NCBI GenBank assembly: GCA_041663325.1
Contig: JBAZRN010000022.1
Coordinates: 1 to 19,415, forward strand
DNA length: 19,415 bases
DNA from: CAJBLF01 sp041663325
GTDB taxonomy: Bacteria; Patescibacteriota; Gracilibacteria; Absconditabacterales; Absconditicoccaceae
Reading direction: 5' to 3'
Shown piece by piece: positions 8,388 to 16,330 of this stretch (position 1 is the stretch's first letter; the number at the start of each line of letters is the position of its first letter). The notes under the pieces were generated by a model, which saw nothing but the letters and a program-made list of their open reading frames with translations, did no database searches and had not been told where the DNA came from. Position numbers and translations under genes: made by a program.

Positions 8388-8651
8388 TTAATTTTGGTTA
8401 TTTTTCATCGCTTCTTTCGTTCTTGCTTTGCTTTTCTTATAAGCTATCGAAGCGATTATCAGATTGATTATTACAACAATTAGTAGTATCAGAAATAATA
8501 TGCCACGAATCTGCCAAAAGGTAGCATAATTTTCCACGAGTCTTTCGCCAAATATAGCCCATAGACAATTAACTACAACAATAATGAAGTAGAATATGCC
8601 AAATTTGAATCTGTTTTTTGCTTGTTTAAGCAATGTTTCTGAAGTATCCAT
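8388..8651 (-). CDS. Small two-helix membrane protein
   Basis: 87 aa, MDTSETLLKQAKNRF... There are two hydrophobic helices, about residues 16-34 (FGIFYFIIVVVNCLWAIFG) and 48-68 (GILFLILLIVVIINLIIASI), with a basic C-terminal tail, so an inner-membrane hairpin with both ends likely cytoplasmic. Family not recognised. All three glycines are GGN. It has its own promoter box and terminator and lies back to back with the pilB promoter. The box shared with the USP gene suggests a stress-linked role, which is inference only. Confidence 0.75.
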   Translation of the reverse strand: MDTSETLLKQAKNRFKFGIFYFIIVVVNCLWAIFGERLVENYATFWQIRGILFLILLIVVIINLIIASIAYKKSKARTKEAMKNNQN

Positions 8652-8684
8652 GATTTTTATGGTTTTTGTTTTTTATCTTATAAA

Positions 8685-8712
8685 TATTCGCAATCAAAAG
8701 TCAAGGAAAGTT
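8685..8712 (-). promoter_or_regulatory. Shared 28-bp promoter box, copy at the membrane-protein gene
   Basis: Minus-strand -35 TTGACT (8699-8704), 16-bp spacer, -10 TATAAG (8677-8682). The block is almost identical to 8315-8342. Confidence 0.7.
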
Positions 8713-8734
8713 ATTTAGAAAGCAAGAGCTAGAT

Positions 8735-8763
8735 TTGCAAAAAAAAGCTATTCCGTATATACT
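8735..8763 (+). promoter_or_regulatory. Sigma70-type promoter of the pilB operon
   Basis: TTGCAA (8735-8740), 17-bp spacer, TATACT (8758-8763). It overlaps a possible TTG start at 8763 and therefore argues for the downstream ATG at 8802 as the real pilB start. Confidence 0.65.
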
Positions 8764-8801
8764 TGAATAGTAACGAATATGTTTACCTTGTGAATAATAC
8801 T

Positions 8802-10385
8802 ATGCCAACGCCGTTAAGCAAAAATATACTAGAGATAACTGACTTGCAAGGGATAAGTCCAAATTTTGAACAACTCAAAATCCTTCCCAAGGAAACAGCT
8901 CAAAAAATAGAGACGCTGATTTTTGCAAAAGATAAAAACACGCTCAAAGTACTGACGACCAATAATATCCCTGAAAGACTTACCTCTTTGCTCAAGAGCT
9001 TAGAAGACAAGGGATATAAATATGAAGTATTTTATACATCACCAGAAGGATTTACCTATGCGATGAGCCGATATACAGATATGGAAGGTATTGCGCAGCA
9101 AAAAAGGAAGGAGGAAACAGAGCAGAAACAAGCCGAAGGGAAATGAGCGATTGCGATGATCCAGAAAATATTTGCAGCAAGAGATACTATGGAACCAGGT
9201 GATTTTATCATGGAACTTATTAGACTTGCATTCCAAACATGAGCATCAGACCTGCATTTCCAGCCGCAAGAAGACGGATTGATTGTGAGGATCAGAATAG
9301 ACGGAGTGCTCCAAGAGTTGCTCCAATTTACTCATGAAGACTTCAGAAAATATTTGCAAAAAATAAAATTTATATCTGGCACCAAAATGAATATCGACTA
9401 CATTCCGCAGGACGGAAGATTCTCATTTGAAGCGACCGATATTCACGGACAACAAAGGAAAGTGGATGTCAGGGTGAGTTTTATGCCAGGAGTAGAATCA
9501 GAAAGCACGGTGCTGAGATTCTTAGACCCGACCAAAGGTATCAGTACTTTTGAAAAAATAGGATTCACCGAAAGAACCTATGAAATCCTCAAAAGAAATT
9601 TGGAAAAAAATACCTGAATCACTATCTTCACCGGACCGACAGGTTCATGAAAGACGACAACACTCTATACGATTTTGAGTTATCTCAATGACGGAAAAAG
9701 AAAAATAATCACGCTGGAAGACCCTATCGAATATGAGGTCAAAGGTATCCAACAATCGCAGATCAACTACAGTAAATGATATACCTATGAAATCGGACTC
9801 AAAGCTATCTTGAGACAGGATCCGAATATTATCCTTATCGGAGAAACAAGAACTCAGGAAACAGCTGAGATTGCGATCAATGCTTCGTTGACAGGTCATT
9901 TAGTATTTACTACTTTGCATACCAATTCTGCGATAGAGTCTATCCCAAGATTGACAAGTATGGAGGTCAAACCGTACATGTTAGCGCCTGCGTTGAATCT
10001 AATCGTAGCGCAGAGATTGGTCAGAAAAATTTGTCCGTATTGCGGAACCAAGAGAGATGCCAATTATGGAGAGCAAGCAGAGATCAAAGAAACACTCAAA
10101 AAAATATCTGATCTTGATCCAAAATTCGCTGTTTCTTTCGATGGGAAAATTCCTGAGGCGGTGGGATGCGATAAGTGCAATGGAAGTGGATATCAGGGAA
10201 GATTTGCTGTTATTGAAACGTTTGAAATAACTGATGATATTAGAAAAATGATCATAGATGGAAAAATTGGTGTAGACCTTTACGCTAAAGCCAGGGAAAA
10301 TGGCTTTCTTACGCTCAAAGAAGATGGCATGATCAAAATGCTCCAAGGCGCAACAACGTTGGATGAATTGAGAAGAGTTTTATAA
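8802..10385 (+). CDS. pilB: PilB/GspE-family type IV pilus assembly ATPase
   Basis: 527 aa from ATG 8802. It is a hexameric cytoplasmic motor that powers pilin polymerisation or type II secretion. An N-terminal domain of about 130 residues with a coiled, Gln/Lys/Glu-rich linker leads to the N2 domain (SDLHFQP...RIRIDGVLQE). Walker A is GPTGSGKTTTLY at 278-289, with the invariant G283 encoded by TGA at 9648-9650. Then come LEDPIEYE, GETRTQETAEIA (Walker B region) and GHLVFTTLHTNSA (His box). A tetra-cysteine zinc site follows: C411-x2-C414 and C456-x2-C459. Length is typical of short PilB proteins. The frame stays open to 8763, but the promoter excludes that start. No other pilus gene is in view, so GspE or a PilT-like role cannot be strictly excluded; the zinc motif favours PilB/GspE. 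Confidence 0.93.
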
Positions 10386-10397
10386 TTAGCTGATAAT

Positions 10398-10838
10398 ATG
10401 ACAAAAGAAAAAGATAAGAAAGATGTAGAACAATGAAAACGTCCATTTGTATCTAATGATACATTGGAAAATTTTATTGATACTGCAAATGATGAATTAA
10501 AAGAGACGTTTTTTATCCCGAGCGCAAAAGAGGTAAAAAATCATTATGAATGAGATCTTATGCTTATGACAAGAAAACAAGCAAAGAAACTAGTAAAGAA
10601 AAATAAGTTAACGCTCAATAATGAGTCAAAAGAATTGTGGGAGAATAAAATTTTTATCTACAATGAAAAATATAAAACACTTTTACCTTTCCAAAAAGGT
10701 GATATTCGGATGTATGATGGGTGATATATGATGTATGATGGAAGAGCTTTCCATTATTTTGATGATTACTGACATGAATTGTGATATGATATACCCTCTG
10801 ATGAAGTTAGTGATACATGAGAAGAATCTGATGAATAA
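10398..10838 (+). CDS. Hypothetical acidic-tailed protein in the pilB operon
   Basis: 146 aa, visible only in code 25: six of nine glycines are TGA, so with the standard code no reportable frame exists here. It begins MTKEKDKKDVEQGKRPF 12 nt after the pilB stop and ends SDTGEESDE at TAA, followed 28 nt later by a terminator, so it is the second and last gene of the operon. There is a basic helical middle (RKQAKKLVKKNK), then a Tyr/Asp/Gly-rich region with two similar MYDG segments, then an acidic tail. No membrane segment. The family is not recognised. Co-transcription with pilB suggests a link to pilus function, by context only. Confidence 0.78.
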
Positions 10839-10866
10839 ACATAAATACCTTACGTTTGATGGGAAG

Positions 10867-10889
10867 TGTCCTTATATAGGACATTTTTT
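10867..10889 (+). terminator. Rho-independent terminator of the pilB operon
   Basis: Stem TGTCCT (10867-10872) / AGGACA (10878-10883), loop TATAT, then six T. Confidence 0.85.
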
Positions 10890-10895
10890 AAAATA

Positions 10896-10921
10896 AAGAA
10901 AAAGATGGAATCGCTTCCACC
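10896..10921 (-). terminator. Probable terminator of cspA
   Basis: Minus strand: stem GGTGGAA / TTCCATC (10915-10921 and 10904-10910, one G-U pair), loop GCGA, then a U-rich tail (A-rich 10896-10903). It lies 65 nt after the cspA stop and faces the pilB-operon terminator. Confidence 0.65.
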
Positions 10922-10986
10922 TTCTTCCCAAAAAAGTCTTGTGTATTATATGATATAATAGTTTAAGATCTTTTTGTAGAACTCGA

Positions 10987-11208
10987 TTACGCAGCCATTT
11001 CCATTTGAGCTGATGCAATCTTTGTTACGTTTTTAGCTTCAGGACCTTTTCTTCCTTCACCTACTTCAAATGTTACTGTGTCACCATCTGCGATAGCTTC
11101 ACCGATTACATTAGATCCATGTACGAATACATCTTTGCTTCCGTCTTCTGGAGTAATAAATCCGAAGTCTTTAGTTCTGTTGAAGAACTTAACGATACCA
11201 GTTGTCAT
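10987..11208 (-). CDS. cspA: Cold-shock domain protein
   Basis: 73 aa, MTTGIVKFFNRTKDFGFITPEDGSKDVFVHGSNV... A single five-stranded OB-fold cold-shock domain that binds single-stranded RNA or DNA and acts as an RNA chaperone. RNP1 is KDFGFI and RNP2 is DVFVH; the usual KWFN is KFFN here. Length matches CspA-family proteins. The frame remains open upstream to 11433, but that stretch translates to low-complexity Leu/Phe/Ile and overlaps the divergent promoter, so ATG 11206-11208 is used. All nine glycines are GGN, in keeping with a highly expressed gene avoiding the recoded codon. It is divergent from the gene at 11378. Confidence 0.95.
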   Translation of the reverse strand: MTTGIVKFFNRTKDFGFITPEDGSKDVFVHGSNVIGEAIADGDTVTFEVGEGRKGPEAKNVTKIASAQMEMAA

Positions 11209-11260
11209 TGAATAATATTGGTAGTAAATAAAATTTTGGAGTACAATAGCTCCAGCTAAG

Positions 11261-11288
11261 AATATACGAAAAAGTCGTAAAAATGCAA
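11261..11288 (-). promoter_or_regulatory. Candidate cspA promoter
   Basis: On the minus strand TTGCAT (11283-11288), 16-bp spacer, TATATT (11261-11266). It would give a leader of about 45 nt, short for a cold-shock gene. Confidence 0.4.
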
Positions 11289-11312
11289 GAGCAAATTTAG
11301 GTAAAGAAATAG

Positions 11313-11340
11313 TTGACAAATTAGAATAAAAGAGTATACT
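11313..11340 (+). promoter_or_regulatory. Strong sigma70-type promoter of the gene at 11378
   Basis: Consensus TTGACA (11313-11318), 16-bp spacer, TATACT (11335-11340). The predicted start, near 11347, lies 30 nt before the ATG at 11378. Confidence 0.75.
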
Positions 11341-11377
11341 CACAATAAGATTTTTTATCTTCTTGAAATAAATTATT

Positions 11378-11923
11378 ATGAATAAGAAAAATTGAAAGGA
11401 TGTTAACAAGATAAATTGAAAGGATGTTAACAAGATAAATAAAACACCAGATTCAAACGATTGAAAGGTGATATCTATAGATGAATTGAAGAAAAAATTC
11501 GCTGCCGATTTACTGAATCCATTGGCAGAAAAAACAGATACAAAACAATTTGCTTCAGTAACTTATGATGTACTCAAAGACGAATTTGCTAGAATAGCTA
11601 ACATGAAGATTAAAGAAACACCAAACGGTTTTTTCAAAATTTGCATTACCAAAAAAGATGTGCAAGAAAAAAGCACTCCACAAATAGAGATAACAATCAC
11701 AAAAGATTTTAAATTTAATATTCATCTCAATGACTATAAAAATTATGAAGATTTTTATTTCTATGGAGAAAAATTGACTACCTTAGAGTTGATGGATGAA
11801 GTGAAAAACTTTAATGCATTTTTACTTAGACAAAGTATGTCAGAAAATAGTAAATTGGAAATAACAGGTTATGATACAGATTTAAGCAAGAAAGAAATGC
11901 GAGAAAAATATTTACGTTCATAG
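11378..11923 (+). CDS. Hypothetical protein with N-terminal 8-residue repeat
   Basis: 181 aa from ATG 11378, stop TAG. With the standard code it would appear to begin at GTG 11468; with UGA = Gly the frame extends 30 codons upstream to just below a near-consensus promoter. The added part holds two exact copies of an 8-residue unit (NGKDVNKI) from a 24-bp tandem DNA repeat, where the glycine is TGA. The remainder (SIDELKKKFAADLLNPL..., then ITITKDFKFNIHLNDYKNYEDFYFYGEKLTTLELMDE in two short segments) looks like a small soluble alpha/beta protein. I do not recognise the family. A damaged relative follows directly downstream, indicating a tandem duplication. Function unknown. Confidence 0.8.
11391..11438 (+). 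repeat. 24-bp perfect tandem repeat (2 copies) in the 11378 gene
   Basis: Two adjacent identical 24-bp units beginning ATTGAAAGGATGTTAACAAG. The length is a multiple of three, so copy-number change preserves the frame. Confidence 0.92.
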
Positions 11924-11933
11924 ATTCAATGGG

Positions 11934-12253
11934 AATTATACGTATCATATATATAAAAAAGGCACAGTTTTAAAATGACAATGACCAATATTGCTTACTA
12001 TTAACAAAGAATGTAAATTCAACATTCGTCTCAATCCTTCAAGACAAGAAGATTTTGAAAGCTTTTTTATTCTGCCTATGGATTGGATAGTAATGATCTA
12101 GTAAAAGAAATAGCTACGTTTAAATCATTCTTATCAGATGAAACTGTTCCCGCAACTAGCAAATTTAAAAAAGAGGACCTATTTGATAATCAACTGTATG
12201 CTGACTATTCAGCGGAATATGATAAAAAGAATCCACCTCTAAAAAAGGTTTAG
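11934..12253 (+). pseudogene. Broken paralogue of the upstream hypothetical gene
   Basis: Two frames together resemble the C-terminal two thirds of the 11378 protein. Frame 1 (11934 to TAG 12099-12101) gives LLTINKECKFNIRLN then QEDFESFF, against ITITKDFKFNIHLN then YEDFYFYG in the intact protein. Frame 2 then continues YSAYGLDSNDLVKEIATFKSFL to TAG 12251-12253, against ELMDEVKNFNAFL. The switch lies at a six-T run (12063-12068); one additional T would join the halves. The N-terminal 60 or so residues, a start codon and a promoter are absent. So it is a truncated, frameshifted tandem duplicate. A sequencing error at the T run could explain the frameshift but not the missing N-terminus. Confidence 0.7.
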
Positions 12254-12294
12254 AAGATTACCTATCAATAAACAAAAACCCAAATATCAAAAGT

Positions 12295-12969
12295 ATGAAA
12301 ACAAAAATTTATATTATTATTGCTTTATCCTGTGTAGTTCTAGCAGGAGTAGATGGTATAATTGCAAGGGATTTCCCTTGGTATCTTGTTCTTCTGGCGG
12401 GATTTTTTTATTCGCTCTCGTTATATAAACGTCAAGAAAGACAAAAAACAGAGCTAGTAGTGGATGAAGATAAACTGGCATTAGAACAAATGTTCACCAG
12501 TTTTGTGGCTTTTGTTGGCAAAGACGCATTAGAAGATCATCTTGGTGGCTATTTTGCAAAAGTTGAGCTGTTGCCTAAGTGCCATGTATTTCATCCAATG
12601 ATTTCTATAGGCAACATTTCTTCCGACAAACAACCAAAGTACAGATATCTTGCTTATGAAAAGCCATCAAGATTATTTACAAATCTTCCTGAGGGACATT
12701 TGTCGACTTACGAAAGTCGAGACACGAAGTTCATCTTCCCACAGAATAATCAACCGTGGGGAAAATGGGGTGGAGCTATCTTGATAAACGATTTCACCAT
12801 TTATGCATTTTCAGGATTTCCTGAATTGCTAGATGAAGCATTTGTATGCTGGGTTGCCTGGCATCGCAAAGAGCTAGACACAGATCGTTTTAAAGTGATC
12901 TGCGAGCGACGAGCAAACAATCCGTTTTTACAAAAAATCTATACTGCTGCTTGTTCTAAGCAGATATAA
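12295..12969 (+). CDS. Membrane-anchored hypothetical protein
   Basis: 224 aa, MKTKIYIIIALSCVVLAGVDG... Two N-terminal hydrophobic segments (about 4-21 and 28-42) could form a membrane hairpin, leaving a soluble domain of about 180 residues; alternatively the first acts as an uncleaved signal anchor. The soluble part contains a Trp/Gly-rich WGKWGGAILINDFTIYAFSG motif followed by WVAWHRKE, which looks like a compact conserved core. Family not recognised. All 12 glycines are GGN, unlike UGA-rich neighbours. A terminator follows directly. Confidence 0.78.
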   Translation: MKTKIYIIIALSCVVLAGVDGIIARDFPWYLVLLAGFFYSLSLYKRQERQKTELVVDEDKLALEQMFTSFVAFVGKDALEDHLGGYFAKVELLPKCHVFHPMISIGNISSDKQPKYRYLAYEKPSRLFTNLPEGHLSTYESRDTKFIFPQNNQPWGKWGGAILINDFTIYAFSGFPELLDEAFVCWVAWHRKELDTDRFKVICERRANNPFLQKIYTAACSKQI

Positions 12970-12984
12970 GGTATTTCAAAATAT

Positions 12985-13012
12985 AGGGTAGACGTTTTGT
13001 CTCCCTTTTTTT
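12985..13012 (+). terminator. Rho-independent terminator after the 12295 gene
   Basis: Stem AGGG-t-AGAC (12985-12993) / GTCTCCCT (12999-13006) with a one-nucleotide bulge, loop GTTTT, then a run of T to 13012. Confidence 0.85.
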
Positions 13013-13041
13013 CTTATGGATCGTACCTTCGGCACTTTTTT

Positions 13042-13076
13042 CGGACTATCGTCCGACTCTACGGACTACTCGTCCG
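13042..13076. repeat. Twin CGGAC/GTCCG hairpins downstream of pheT
   Basis: Two short hairpins 20 bp apart: CGGAC-TATC-GTCCG (13042-13055) and CGGAC-TACTC-GTCCG (13062-13076). They lie between converging 12295-type and pheT transcripts. In the pheT direction they are followed by A rather than U residues, so they are not a canonical terminator, though they could protect the 3' end. Confidence 0.7.
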
Positions 13077-13089
13077 CATTTAAAAGAGT

Positions 13090-15696
13090 TTACGCTCTCA
13101 AACTTCCACCAGCGCTTTCACCAGCTTTGATAGCTTTGTTCATGATGTTATTGATTTGTTCGGTAGTCATATTTCAGTCACCGACAATTTTTATCTTGAT
13201 AGATACTGACTTTTTATCGTCACCTAAATTCTTTCCAGCATAGACATCAAAGACTTCTACTTCCTTTACTTCAGGGACTTTTTTAACCGCGGTAATTACT
13301 CAGTCAAAATTCTTGTCTGCGTCAATCACGAAACAGAGGTCTCTCCAAATAATCTGGTCTTGCAGTGTTTCAAAATGGTAGATATGTTCATTCAGATTTT
13401 TAAAATTTTCTATGAGCGTTGTCATATTCAATGACAAATAGACTACGCCACTTGTCTCTCAGATTTTATTATTTTGTAATATCAATGGATGCAGCGCGCC
13501 TATAAATCAGATGGGGCTTCAAGCTTTTTGCTTTTCGCTTTCCGCTAAAATAATAGCTTGCTTTTTTGGATGAAATTGAGCAAGAGCTGTCTTTTCAAAG
13601 CTCACCTTGCCAAGCTCCAATTCTTTAGCGATTATTTGGACAATATGTTCTGCTTCCAAGAGTGGATCTTTATCCCATTGAGCGATATTCTTTTGATACA
13701 ACATTACTCCAAGCTGAGTTTCTTCGTCTACGAATGATGAAGCAAATTTTCCTTGTCCCTTCTCCCTTGTCCCTTGTTTCTTAGTTCGTATCTTTCCTAT
13801 ATCAAATATTTTAAAACCATCAAAAAATTTACTATTTTTCGCCGTATGAGCGAGGAGTCCATAGATCATATCATCTCTCATATAGGGCGCTTCAGGATTG
13901 ACAGGATTTTGCAGCATATAGAGAGTGTTTTTATCTCTGGCAAATTCTTGCAGAGTTTTTTCACTGATTCGCGGATAGGTTTCTGTTTGGTCGCAACCGA
14001 TAGTTCTCACAAGAATATCCTCAATCTTTCTCTGAATCGCTATATATTCATTATATGGGACATATTCTGTTTTACTCAATAAAGGAATATTTTCTATCTG
14101 ATCATATCCATAAATTCTGGCTACTTCTTCATAGATATCCTCCTGAATATTGAGATCATCCGGACCTCTTCGTAATGGACAAATCACATTCATTTTTCAA
14201 TTTTTCAATGTTTCCATTTTTCAATTTTGAACAAATCCAAGTCAGCTGAGTATCTCTTCAGCCTTTTTATCAAATCATTTTACTTTTTTCCCAAAAATAA
14301 ATTGCTCCATGACTTTGGTATCGACCTCTATTTGCTTGTCGCTTGCCGCTTGCCGTTTGCTGCTAATATAGTACGAAAGTCATCCAATATTATAGTCGCC
14401 GAGGTCTTTTTTGTAGTAATTCAATTCGTCCAAGAAGAGAATCAGACAGAATAATGTGTATCGTGGATTGATATTTTTTTCAAATCTTAATTCTGCATCA
14501 GTTCTGAGTCCCAGTCTTGTTCATGTTTTTCTCACAGCGACGGGATCAAAATTTGCTATCTCTACCAAAATATTTTTTGTATTTTCTGTGATTCAACTTT
14601 CCAAACCTCCCACAACTCCTGCGAGCGCAAGCACTTTTTTCTTGTCCGTGATAACGACATCGCTTGCTTTCAAAATATGTTCAGTTTCAAAAAGATCAGT
14701 GAATTTCTCTCACTCTTTGGCATTTCTCACGATAATATCGCCATCGACTTTTTCCGCATCAAAAAAATGTATCGGCTGTCCGCTGATGTTCATAAACAGA
14801 TTAGAAAAATCAACCCGATTATTTATCGGATTAGCTCATAAATCAATCATCTGCAATCTTGCAAAAAATGATGTTTGATGGACATTCACATTTTTGAGAT
14901 GCAGCAACAAATATGCATTCAGACCATCGCTTTCTCATACAACCTTCCTTTCCGGTTTCGTGCTGTTTTCCAATATTTGCATAATATGTTTCACATTGCA
15001 TTGATTATAATACTCTTTGATTTTATTAAAAGAGATACATGATGCATGATGCATGATGCTAGATATCTTTTCAACTTTATCGTTCTTGAGTCATGTATCT
15101 TGTATCATGGATCAATAAATTGCATTCAATTCCGTAGCTGCCCCAAAATGTCAGGTGAGGTCAGGTCTATTGGTCAATGACTTATTATCTACTTCCATTA
15201 CTCGGCTTTCAAGTCGAGGAAACTTTGCGCTCAATGCAGTTCATAAATCCTTATCAGAAATATCTTCCAGATCTTCGGTCAGTGATCGAATTTCATGTTT
15301 TTCCATATCTTCATTAATGCCAATTTCTTCTTTGCTGCAGATCATTCCGTTCGATTCCAGTCCTCTCATTTTTCTTGGCTCGATCGTGATTCCTACTTTT
15401 TCAAAAACCGTACCTGGTAACGCTACTGGCACATATAGTCCTGCCGCCACATTACTTCCTCAACAAATGATTTGGTAGTTACCTTTAGTTCCGCAATTGA
15501 CTTGGCAGACGCTCAATTTGTCAGCGTCCGGATGCTTTTCGCACGACGTGATATATCCTATGACGATGCTTTCAGCGATAGTCCTGTAATTGACTTCCTC
15601 GATTTCACATGTTTTGAGAATGAGGTTTTTCGCGATATTCTCTGGAGTATCGTTGATAGAAATGAATTTTTTCAATAGCGGTGATGTGTACTTCAT
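13090..15696 (-). CDS. pheT: Phenylalanyl-tRNA synthetase beta chain
   Basis: 868 aa in one code-25 frame, checked codon by codon across 14227-15240. With PheS it forms the alpha2-beta2 enzyme charging tRNA-Phe. Order: start region MKYTSPLLKKFI; EMAP-type tRNA-binding domain (EKHPDADKLSVCQV...KMRGLESNGMICS); VDNKSLTNRPDLTGHFG; B3/B4 editing region with NPINNRVDFSN and GQPIHFFDAEKV, then LALAGVVGG; B5 with GPDDLNIQEDIYEEVARIYGYD; catalytic-like core; C-terminal ferredoxin-fold anticodon-binding domain (IWRDLCFVID...TTEQINNIMNKAIKAG). It is somewhat longer than the roughly 800-aa norm. Heptamer-repeat tracts account for some loop insertions. TAA upstream of ATG 15694-15696 fixes the start. pheS is not in the window. 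It lies 39 nt after hicA. Confidence 0.97.
13520..13549. repeat. 7-bp-period repeat in pheT
   Basis: Heptamers AGCTTTT, TGCTTTT, CGCTTTC, CGCTAAA. They code for Lys/Glu/Ser-rich residues (LAESEKQKAGS) in PheT. Confidence 0.8.
13751..13783. repeat. 7-bp-period repeat in pheT
   Basis: Heptamers GTCCCTT, CTCCCTT, GTCCCTT, GTTTCTT. They code for a Lys/Gly/Gln loop (KKQGTREKGQGK). Confidence 0.88.
14193..14230. repeat. 7/8-bp-period repeat in pheT
   Basis: TTTTTCAA-type units. They code for two copies of N-G-K-M (VQNGKMETLKNGKMNV) in the B5 hairpin region, with TGA as the glycine. Confidence 0.82.
14331..14364. repeat. 7-bp-period repeat in pheT
   Basis: Heptamers GCTTGTC, GCTTGCC, GCTTGCC, GTTTGCT. 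They code for ISSKRQAASDKQ between core strands of PheT. Confidence 0.88.
15037..15115. repeat. Two 7-bp-period tracts in pheT
   Basis: 15037-15060 has three ATGATGC heptamers. 15090-15115 has CATGTAT, CTTGTAT, CATGGAT. Together they code for the region SMIQDTG...SIMHHASCIS, a likely insertion following the GHFGAATELNA helix. Confidence 0.82.
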
Positions 15697-15700
15697 ATAA

Positions 15701-15735
15701 AGATTGAAAGGTTAAAAGATTGAAAAATGGAAAGA
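15701..15735. repeat. Degenerate A-rich 7/8-bp repeat between hicA and pheT
   Basis: AGATTGA, AAGGTTA, AAAGATTGA, AAAATGG-like units fill the 39-bp hicA-pheT spacer. The pheT start codon follows immediately. Confidence 0.65.
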
Positions 15736-15957
15736 TTATTTCCCTAGGAATTGTACGACATATTCTATATCTAATCAGGATTGATCGACAATAGATCTAA
15801 ATGTTCAATAAGGGATATCTTTGGAATGTATAGGAATAATAATAACAGTTCATAATTTATTTTTTAACTTGATATGAGATCATTTTTGAGAAATTTTCTC
15901 AAATCATTCTCTTTCAAAAAATTGCAAAACATTTTTTGCTTTATATACTTTAGGCAT
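15736..15957 (-). CDS. hicA: HicA-type mRNA interferase toxin
   Basis: 73 aa, MPKVYKAKNVLQFFEREG... HicA toxins bind double-stranded-RNA style and cleave mRNA. The fold signature is here: N-terminal helix with EREGFE, then SQKGSHIKLKN carrying the catalytic His28, IIIPIHSKDIPYGTFRSIVDQSG and a C-terminal helix. Five of six glycines, including G26 two positions before His28, are UGA, so the toxin cannot be made intact by standard-code machinery. Its ATG (15955-15957) overlaps the hicB stop by 8 nt, which implies translational coupling. The order antitoxin then toxin is the reverse of the classic hicA-hicB order but is known in the family. Ends at TAA 15736-15738. Confidence 0.88.
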
Positions 15958-16165
15958 GTTGATAAGATATTTCTAATAAACGAGGGAATTTAATGGTTGT
16001 TTCTTGAATTTTTTTCTCATTTTCCAAAAAAAGATCAAGAGCTTCTTTGGTATTTTCAATACATGCTTCCTCTGTTTTCCCAAAACTACTTACATTATTT
16101 TCCATGATTCTTCCTATAAATATTTTCCCTTCTTGCCAGATTATAAGATGAAAATTACTTTTCAT
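15950..16165 (-). CDS. hicB: HicB-type antitoxin
   Basis: 71 aa, MKSNFHLIIWQEGKIFIGRIMENNVSSFGKTEEACIENTKEALDLFLE... This is the partial RNase-H-like HicB fold: two strands, the characteristic GKT-x-EEA helix start, and a long helix. It neutralises HicA by direct binding. It has no added DNA-binding domain (ribbon-helix-helix or HTH), so autoregulation may be weak or depend on another factor. The frame extends upstream to an ATG at 16219, but the added residues (MRFCYYAFILFITSYHHN) are hydrophobic and atypical, so ATG 16163-16165 is chosen. All its glycines are GGN, whereas the toxin's are almost all UGA. Confidence 0.85.
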   Translation of the reverse strand: MKSNFHLIIWQEGKIFIGRIMENNVSSFGKTEEACIENTKEALDLFLENEKKIQETTIKFPRLLEISYQHA

Positions 16166-16263
16166 ATTATGATGATATGAAGTAATAAAAAGTATAAAAG
16201 CATAATAACAAAATCTCATCAGAAAAAAAGAGAAAATAATATATTGTCAAATAGCTAGCGCTT

Positions 16264-16330
16264 CCTGGCTCTAAAGAACCAGGTTGACTATATAGCTATC
16301 TTTCAGTCAACCCCGTACTTTAATGCGGGG
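16264..16330. repeat. Inverted copy of the left-end paired palindrome
   Basis: CCTGGCTCTAAAGAACCAGG (16264-16283), 27 nt, then CCCCGTACTTTAATGCGGGG (16311-16330). It is the reverse complement of the A-B unit at 52-119, with the two palindromes and their immediate flanks conserved and the middle spacer diverged. It lies upstream of hicB, between the divergent hicAB and GH3 transcripts. Confidence 0.88.

Noticed and set aside
8763..8801. TTG start of pilB at 8763
   Set aside because: It coincides with the predicted -10 box; ATG 8802 gives a normal leader.
8802..10385. UGA = tryptophan (code 4, Mycoplasma-type)
   Set aside because: The TGA positions are invariant glycines (Walker A, DELGRGT, SSGTTGG), and tryptophan is encoded by TGG throughout.
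10987..11433. N-terminal extension of the cold-shock protein
   Set aside because: The extra residues are low complexity, overlap the divergent promoter and 24-bp repeat, and precede a standard CspA start.
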